From: Trichomonas vaginalis G3 | Taxonomy: Eukaryota > Parabasalia > Trichomonadida > Trichomonadidae | DNA: 64,000 bases | Assembly (NCBI RefSeq): GCF_026262505.1 | Contig: NC_067205.1 | Coordinates: forward strand, 6,510,001-6,574,000 | Direction: 5' to 3' | Shown here: piece by piece, positions 58,455-64,000 of the stretch | Position numbering within the stretch: position 1 is the stretch's first letter | Layout of the letters: the number at the start of each line of letters is the position of its first letter | The notes under the pieces: model-generated | Told to the model about the DNA's origin: nothing | The model's input: the letters and a program-made list of their open reading frames with translations, nothing else | Database searches by the model: none | Position numbers and translations under genes: made by a program

Positions 58455-59204
58455 TTCCTGTTCTTACATACAAAATAAAAAAATAAAAAAAATAAAAACT
58501 AACGTTAATTTTATTTTTTCTATCTTGTATAAAAGATATGATTTTCATGTGTTTTTTTTACTGTTTTCATGTGTTTTATGCAAGACCGAGAAAAGTCGGT
58601 CTAGAGAAATTTCACTGTTTTCATAGAGTTTTTTTACGATTTTCATGAGTTTTAGGCGACTACGGTTTTTTCCGTACTCGCAATTTTTTACGATTTTCAT
58701 GTGTTTTTTCACTGTTTTCATGTGTTTTAGGCGAGTACGGTTTTTTCCCTACTCGCAAATTTTTACGATTTTCATGAGTTTTAGGCGACCAGGATTTTTC
58801 CCCTACTCGCAATTTTTCACGATTTTCATAGAGTTTTTTTACGATTTTCGTACGGAATCTCGACCCGCGGTTTTCCACCGGTCGCAAACATATGAGGAAA
58901 TTCATGAAATTTGGTCATTTTACTCAGCAAAAATATATTTTAGATCTAACCAGGTCCCTCGGTCAAATGAACTTCTCTGAAAATGGTGACAACATGACAT
59001 TTTGACAACAGTCCAGGAAATAGACTTCTTCGTAAATGTTTTTGTCAAGACTTTCAGGGATTTTTTTTTACGAAGTGTCAAAGTTCTCTTCGTCAAAAAA
59101 ATACAGTTATATAATGAAATTTGGTCATTTTACTCAGCAAAAATATATTTTAGGTGAAGAGGTGAGATCTCACCTGTTTTCTCACCTGTTTTCTCACCTC
59201 TTTT
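58455..59204. repeat. Silent KilA-N loop reservoir and repeat-rich spacer
   Basis: 58480-58530 is the promoter block of the 58454 gene. From 58545 to 58905 runs an array of loop-like modules (read on the minus strand: THENRKNLRVGKKPYSPK, THENSEKTHENRKKL and others), with hairpins GCGACTACGG/CCGTACTCGC (58656-58681), GCGAGTACGG/CCCTACTCGC (58731-58756) and CGACCCGCGG/CCACCGGTCG (58861-58884). 58573-58616 matches the copy 1 KilA-N loop at 43 of 44 positions. Then 59051-59120 is a variant of the CGAAGTG hairpin block, and 59126-59174 the inverted boundary repeat. No start-to-stop gene is credible here. Confidence 0.82.
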
Positions 59205-60118
59205 TCACAAGCGTTTTACATGAATTGTACGATGTATATTTGAAATCCTAAACAGTTTTGTAGCTTCTATTTCTTCTGTCAGTATGTCAAAAGTTTTAAC
59301 TATGCCGAATGTTTCTTTATATTTCTTCTTGACGTCAGATAGAAGGAAATCGTCAGCTGTTGGATAGTTTTTGTTCAGAAATGTCAACATGTCCATTTTA
59401 TCTTCTGCTGGTTTCTCTGCTTCTTTCTTTAAATCTGCATAGTCGTTTCGCATTCTTTCTATCTCTTTGACGGAGTAGTTATATTTCCTCATTGCTGCTT
59501 TACATTTTGAACATTGTGGGTTCATTTTAGCATTGTACATTGAAATAAAACCTGCTAAAACAACTAAGGCGTCAATGGTTTTCTTTAACTCAAAAGTTGC
59601 TGGTTTTATCTGTTCGTTCCATACTTTACCTCTTTTATCTTTATCTCTTATCTGCCATACACATTTTGCAACTAACGAAACAAAGTTGTCGTAGGTCTTA
59701 AATTCTTCAGATTTGTATATGTCAGAGATGTTCTTATATAACATGTCGCAATCTTTGTCCATGACTTTGTGGTTGCAATGAAATCCAAGAAACTCATAGT
59801 TTACCTTACGTATGAACTTCTTGGTTTCTACTGAGTCAGTTGCTTTGACTTCTATTTCATCGAATTCTGGAATAGTAAGCTTTTGTTGTTGTATTCAGGA
59901 AGTTTAGGTAGATGGTCAATAATATCCTGCATTTCATAAAGATATTCTTCATTTGTTTCATCTTTTGCACTACAGTCTAAAACTCCTTGGAGAAGTTCTT
60001 GCTTTATCTTCTGGATTTCTGTTTCGAAAGTATATGAAGAAGGAATGAAGCTTTTCATCTCTACTAACATTGAAGTTGGGTTCATGACTAACGAGTTTGG
60101 TGCTGTTGTTGCTAACAT
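59205..60118 (-). pseudogene. Accessory protein with CxxC motif, broken copy
   Basis: Counterpart of 11074-12012, beginning MLATTAPNSLVMNPTSMLVE and ending HVKRL, with the QCSKCKAAM motif. Bracketed by about 49-bp inverted repeats (59126-59174, 60235-60283). Broken. Confidence 0.65.
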
Positions 60119-60791
60119 GTTCTTACAATAAAAATAAAAAATATTTTTTTTAAAAAACTAACTTTTTTTATGTTTTTTGTGAAAGTGTCAAAATTCATGA
60201 AAATTCAACGGGTGAGAAAAGAGGTGAAAAAAGAGGTGAGATCTCACCACTTCACCTAAAATATATTTTTGCTGAGTAAAATGAGTTTTTGGTTGAAAAA
60301 TACGGTGGAGCCACTTTTGGCTCGACCTCAAAAACAAGCATTTTGTGAAGAATATACCAACCCGCGGGATTCCGGCGGTTGCTTTTTTATACAAAATTCA
60401 ACGGGTGAAAGAATACGATGAAGAAGTCATGACAAAACATAGACAAGAAAGTTCATGAGAAATTAGATGAAGAAGTCTCAACAAAACAAGCATTTTGTGA
60501 AGAATATACCACCTGCCGGAATTCCGGCGGTTGCTTTTTATACAAAACATGTACGATGAAAGTCTTGACAAAACAAGCATTTCGTGAAGAATATACCACC
60601 TGCCGGAATTCCGGCGGGTGCTTTTTATACAAAACATTGACGATGAAATCTATCTCCTGTGTTGTTGTCAAAATGTCATGTTGTCACACTTTTTCAGAGA
60701 AGTTAAAATGACCTGGTGACCGAGTGACCTGGTGACGTAGTGACACCTAAAATATATTTTTGCCGAATTCAATAAAAATAAAATGGTTCAT
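60119..60791. repeat. Repeat-rich spacer with palindromic modules and KilA-N fragments
   Basis: Holds the second boundary repeat (60235-60283), a hairpin GAGCCA/TGGCTC (60308-60323), and three GAATTC- or GATTCC-centred palindromes (60359-60384, 60510-60533, 60597-60620), each between AAGAATATACC and TGCTTTTTATAC-like flanks. Fragments of KilA-N coding sequence occur, such as GACAAGAAAGTTCATGAGAA near 60443, which is also found inside the 60792-61454 gene in the opposite orientation. 60708-60752 has a run of GTGACC/GTGACG units. Long frames here are mosaics, not genes. Confidence 0.8.
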
Positions 60792-61454
60792 TTACTCACA
60801 ATATTTTTGTACAAAACGACCCCAACCTTTTAACCTCTCTTCTGTAGCTTCTAATGAAACTTTAGCGAGTTCATATTCTCTAAATTCTCTCTTTAAATCT
60901 TCTTGTTCCCATTGGTCTAGTTCGTATGGAGAATCTCTATAACCAGAACATATCTCATGTTCATGTTCTATTTGTTTTTCATGCATTTTTCTAACTTCTT
61001 GTTCGAACAAAGGTTTTGCATTCTCTACTGTATCTTCAAGTTCTTCTTCATCTAATTTCTCATGAACTTTCTTGTCTATGGAGTCCATAATTTTTCCAAC
61101 TGCTATACAATATTTTGGAGAAGCCCACATTGCTATATAGTTTACAAGTCTTGGGTCTACATACGTTCCTCTAACCTGTTTGATTTCATCGGGAATTCCT
61201 GCATTAACATTGTATAAAAAGCACCCGCCGGAATTCCGGCGGGTGGTATATTCTTCACGAAATGCCTTAAAATACTCTTCCCAGGACTTATTTTCCAACA
61301 ACTTTCTAAAGTCTTTCCTAAACTGCTGACACATATTTGTTACATTTATATAACCATCCTTGTCTCTACGTAAGACTTCAATACCGTTGTAAGTGCCTTT
61401 TGTGAATGTTTCGCCATTAGATTTGTTCGTGAACGTTTTGGCTTCGACTGTCAT
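60792..61454 (-). CDS. KilA-N domain protein with an embedded 24-bp palindrome
   Basis: A 220-residue protein. KilA-N domain about residues 20-130: GYINVTNMCQQFRKDFRKLL (34-53), WEEYFKAFREEY, then GTYVDPRLVNYIAMWASPKY (96-115). Between them residues 70-77 (TTRRNSGG) are encoded by a perfect 24-bp palindrome (61222-61245) that also exists in non-coding DNA at 60597 and 60510. C-terminal half is a charged helix. The domain usually binds DNA. Whole; only a 54-codon fragment of a relative remains in copy 1 (9917-10081). Confidence 0.82.
   Translation of the reverse strand: MTVEAKTFTNKSNGETFTKGTYNGIEVLRRDKDGYINVTNMCQQFRKDFRKLLENKSWEEYFKAFREEYTTRRNSGGCFLYNVNAGIPDEIKQVRGTYVDPRLVNYIAMWASPKYCIAVGKIMDSIDKKVHEKLDEEELEDTVENAKPLFEQEVRKMHEKQIEHEHEICSGYRDSPYELDQWEQEDLKREFREYELAKVSLEATEERLKGWGRFVQKYCE
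61222..61245. repeat. 24-bp perfect palindrome inside a KilA-N gene
   Basis: Arms CACCCGCCGG and CCGGCGGGTG around AATT. It is in frame and lies in the loop before the conserved TYVDPRLVNYIAMW motif. Markedly GC-rich compared with the gene around it. Confidence 0.9.
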
Positions 61455-61653
61455 ACTGTTCTTACATAAAAATAAAAAATATTTTTGGCTTAACCGTCGG
61501 ACATTCGTTTGTGGCTTAACCGTCGGACCACAACGATAAAAATCTCATTTTAACTCACTTTTTTTCTATCTTAAGAAATTCATGAAATTCAAGAGGGTGA
61601 AAAAACAGTGAGAAAACAGGTGAGATCTCACCTCTTCACCTAAAATATATTTT
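61455..61653. promoter_or_regulatory. Spacer with promoter block and boundary module
   Basis: CTTACATAAAAATAAAAAAT upstream of the KilA-N start, a duplicated GGCTTAACCGTCGGAC (61489-61526), and a boundary module GGTGAGATCTCACC (61619-61632) followed by TCTTCACCTAAAATATATTT. Less than 200 bases, no gene. Confidence 0.6.
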
Positions 61654-62515
61654 TCAATACTTTTTCAGCACTTTTCCGTAGTTGTATATGAAAGACAATT
61701 CGAGATAAAAGTCATAGTACAATGGTATAATATGCTGCACACCGTTTGTTTGTGAACCAAACTTGAAAGTCAGAGAAACTGTTACTAGGTGGTTCGTAGA
61801 ATTTAGAAGCAAAGTCATAAAAGTCCTTACCGATACACAGAAAACTGTTGTTGCTTGAACTGAAACTTGCATGACACATGACATTTTGAGGATCGAACAC
61901 GTTTCTATAAACTGTCAAATCTGCTGGTGGAAGTATAAATTTAAATGGACCATCTGGTGGTAATGGTTCGTTCTGGTTTAGTAACCGAAGAAATTGCGCC
62001 CAAGAACGTTTGTCCACCCCCCAATATAAAAACTCTGTATCTCTTGGAGGGTTAATTTCAATCTTTTGAAATGAAACTGTGGAGTTCATCTGTCGTATTC
62101 TAGTTTTAGATAGTATGTTCCATTTAGTAAAGAGTGGTATTTTTCTTGAAAATTCCCAGTAGTATTTGTTTATTTGAGTTTGAAAGTCATTTAGAGTTTT
62201 TTCAAGACTTTCGTCTGAACGAATTGTAAAGATTTTCATTTCGTCAAATTTTTCTATTAGACCATCAGAGCCTTTATACTGACCGTGAAAATATACTGCG
62301 AACATGAATGCATTAGTTCTATTTGAAAACAAAACTCTTCTAAATCCTATTGCCTTTGCATCTGAAGGACTTTGAAGCCAACGAATTGGATAGTCAAACC
62401 TGTATGTTCGGGATAAAATTTCTTCATCTGATATAGTCCTACCAGCGTTTGTAAAGATATAGTCTAACGGTTTTGTATCTGCTACTTTTGTTCTTTGTTT
62501 TTCAACCTGAAGCAT
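61654..62515 (-). pseudogene. Conserved Maverick protein of unknown function, broken copy
   Basis: Counterpart of 8920-9780, starting MLQVEKQRTKVADTKPLDYI. Same landmarks (YRFDYPIRWL, KAIGFRRVLF, HASFSSSNN). Broken. Confidence 0.7.
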
Positions 62516-62551
62516 TTAATATATGTAAAAATATACTGTTTTAAAAACGTT

Positions 62552-63136
62552 TTAAAATGGTATGCCATATAGCTTCTTGAATTTGTTAAGAAGTATTTGA
62601 ACGCGTTTTCCATCTGTATCTCTAGTGTTTACATAAGCATAGCCTGCCTTAGTAAAACATACTTGTAATTTCCTATAGTTTACGCCGGTATAAAAGTAGA
62701 AAGAGTCTTGTTCTTCGCTATAGTAGTAAAACTCAAGCGTATGCTTGCCATAGTCTGTAATTTCAATTGTTTCATCTTCTAGTTCGTCGACAAATTCGAA
62801 TACAATATCTCTAAAATTGCTTTTGTTCTTATTGTTTTCAGAACGAGTGACCCAACGCAAGTTTTCAAGTCTATTGTCGTTTCTTATACGGTTTATATGG
62901 TCTACAAAAGGTAAATTGTTATGATTCGGTATAAAATGAGTTGCAATGACAACATGTTTAAGATAGTTTTTTCCACCCATATTCACAATAGCATATCCGT
63001 CATTTCGCTCCCATTCGCTTAAAACTCTTTTTGTCTTTTTGTTTCTGACTTCAAATGACTCACAACAGTGAATTTCATATTTCTCATCTAACAAACAAGT
63101 TTCCCAACGGTCTGTTCCAACAAACTCAGCGTACAT
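62552..63136 (-). CDS. HNH homing-type endonuclease
   Basis: A 194-residue protein starting MYAEFVGTDRWETCLLDEKY. N-terminal NUMOD4-like region (SFEVRNKKTKRVLSEWERND, about 30-50), then the HNH core HVVIATHFIPN, PFVDHINRIRNDNRLENLRW (residues about 61-95) with the expected His, Asn and His pattern, and a C-terminal part that repeats the YxYVNTRDTDGKRVQ theme, possibly a DNA-recognition module. Such enzymes spread their own gene by cutting unoccupied sites. It probably invaded the Maverick as a free-standing homing gene. Whole here, remnant at 8815-8899 in copy 1. Confidence 0.85.
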   Translation of the reverse strand: MYAEFVGTDRWETCLLDEKYEIHCCESFEVRNKKTKRVLSEWERNDGYAIVNMGGKNYLKHVVIATHFIPNHNNLPFVDHINRIRNDNRLENLRWVTRSENNKNKSNFRDIVFEFVDELEDETIEITDYGKHTLEFYYYSEEQDSFYFYTGVNYRKLQVCFTKAGYAYVNTRDTDGKRVQILLNKFKKLYGIPF

Positions 63137-63356
63137 TTCAAATAAAATAAAAAAATGTTTTTTTAAAAAAATGTTTTATTTTAAATGGTATGCCATTTCA
63201 TATTTCTCATCTAATTTCTCATGAACTTTCTTCATCTAATTTCTCATGAACTTCATCGTCAATGTTTTGTAAAGACTTCTTCATCTATGTCTTCCCAACG
63301 GTCTTTTCCGACAGACTCAGCGTACATTTTTATAAAAATAAAAAAATGTTTTTTCT
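63137..63356. repeat. Spacer mosaic of gene fragments
   Basis: Includes ATGGTATGCCATTTCATATT, a second partial copy of the HNH gene start (TCTTCCCAACGGTC near 63289, reading DRWEDIDEE on the minus strand), two copies of TTTCTCATGAACTT derived from KilA-N coding sequence, and TGTTTTGTAAAGACTTCTTC, a variant of the 25-bp repeat. AT promoter blocks lie on both sides (63141-63180 and 63330-63356). No whole gene. Confidence 0.65.
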
Positions 63357-63941
63357 TTACTTTACATAACCACCTGCTGCCAAAAGTCTTTGACGCCAAC
63401 CCATACCAGCTAATGAAGGTTGACTTGGTTTAGTATTGAAACTAACCTTTGGTTTTGGTTTATCTTCAGTTTGTGGCTTCCCTTCTTCTATCTGTTTTTC
63501 GTCACTTTTCGGTTCATCTGACTTTACCTCACTTGCAGGTTCAGTTGTGTCGTTAACATCTTCATAAATATCATATGCCATTTGTTTTTGTTTTCCTTTC
63601 AACTTTTTGTGTTTGTTGTAAAGTTTAGAATATTTCGACTCTAAGTCAATGAGATGTTCTATAATGAACTGTTGGTCAGTGAAGTAAACTTTTCCATCTG
63701 TTGTCTCGAAAGCTCCTTCAGACTTCAATATTTTATTTGTGAGAGTCTGTTTCTTTTTTGAGATACTAGCCGTTCCATTTTTATGAAAAGTGACTTTGTA
63801 GTTAGAGTTTGTATTTCCAGACCTGGCACTTTCTATTATTGAATTTTTCTCTTCATCTGTAAGTTCTTTGACAGGTTTTGACAATGGTTCTGAACTTTTT
63901 GTTTGTGGTGTCAAATCTACCGTTTCAACTTCTTCGGTCAT
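63357..63941 (-). CDS. Conserved Maverick protein with charged linker
   Basis: A whole 194-residue protein (MTEEVETVDLTPQTKSSEPL), the counterpart of 6002-6585. Residues 40-130 contain the conserved block KVTFHKNGTASISKKKQTL, KVYFTDQQFIIEHLIDLESK; 130-170 is a Glu/Lys/Pro linker; the tail SLAGMGWRQRLLAAGGYVK is conserved. The leader ACTGAGATGAA precedes it. Unknown function. Confidence 0.7.
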   Translation of the reverse strand: MTEEVETVDLTPQTKSSEPLSKPVKELTDEEKNSIIESARSGNTNSNYKVTFHKNGTASISKKKQTLTNKILKSEGAFETTDGKVYFTDQQFIIEHLIDLESKYSKLYNKHKKLKGKQKQMAYDIYEDVNDTTEPASEVKSDEPKSDEKQIEEGKPQTEDKPKPKVSFNTKPSQPSLAGMGWRQRLLAAGGYVK

Positions 63942-64000
63942 TTCATCTCAGTAAAAATTTTAGTTTGGTTTGTTTTCAACTGGTTGTTGAGGTTTTTTAA

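Larger units (their letters stand above)
46289..64000. mobile_element. Maverick/Polinton copy 2 (partial, reverse orientation), broken
   Basis: Starts with a terminus matching 25117-25170 and carries, in the reverse order of copy 1, the large coiled-coil protein, major capsid, minor capsid candidate, helicase, packaging ATPase, 22-bp array, KilA-N genes, HNH endonuclease and the conserved 194-residue gene; it leaves the window at 64000. Protein-level identity to copy 1 is very high by eye except in the accessory repeat regions, which are rearranged. Broken, with roughly a dozen or more breaks. Likely similar in age to copy 1. Confidence 0.93.

Noticed and set aside
58660-58905. An 81-codon gene in the copy 2 spacer
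   Set aside because: The frame reads a concatenation of KilA-N loop modules and has no promoter block or conserved end. Better explained as silent repeat modules.

Overview
The window reads as nuclear DNA of the parabasalid parasite Trichomonas vaginalis or a very close relative. Evidence: AT-rich, apparently intronless genes; several BspA-like surface proteins with treponemal-type leucine-rich repeats; a Tvmar1-like mariner; and two Maverick/Polinton elements of the kind that fill that genome. This assignment rests on recognising families, not on a database search.

Layout. (1) 1-25170: Maverick copy 1, missing only its outermost left bases. Left to right it carries an adenine methyltransferase, small virion-like proteins, a phage-style fibre, a retroviral-type integrase, a protein-primed DNA polymerase B, a repeat-rich accessory block with KilA-N genes, a packaging ATPase, an SF3 helicase, a minor capsid candidate, the major capsid protein and a large coiled-coil protein. 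I could not recognise a protease gene. (2) 25171-46288: 21 kb of host DNA. It has four near-identical glycine-rich protein genes interleaved with BspA genes, three paralogous seven-helix membrane proteins, a mariner inside a BspA gene, a 1.05 kb non-autonomous transposon inside another glycine-rich gene, one tRNA-Leu and a damaged gene of unknown type. (3) 46289-64000: Maverick copy 2, in the opposite orientation and running off the right edge. The same kind of terminus of each Maverick therefore faces the host segment. Both Mavericks are broken (roughly ten to fifteen breaks each by eye) but nearly identical over long stretches, so both are probably young.

How the parts work together. The Maverick core genes (integrase, PolB, helicase, ATPase, capsid proteins, fibre) form a virus-like replication and packaging set. 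The accessory block (about 8.8-14.9 kb in copy 1, 56.3-63.3 kb in copy 2) looks different. Its genes share a promoter-like AT block, and one of them is bracketed by 26-49 bp inverted repeats. Spacers are packed with palindromes whose arms change sequence while staying paired. The loop of the KilA-N domain just before its conserved helix is variable, and loop variants, some with palindromes, also lie in the neighbouring non-coding DNA. Each element's spacer holds a sequence matching the loop of the other element's gene. I regard this as the best candidate in the window for an undescribed system: palindromic, in-frame variable cassettes in KilA-N proteins with an adjacent silent reservoir.

The host segment looks like a subtelomere-like cluster of surface protein families under frequent duplication and transposon damage. 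Broken Maverick parts are listed as single spans without detail of their lesions.
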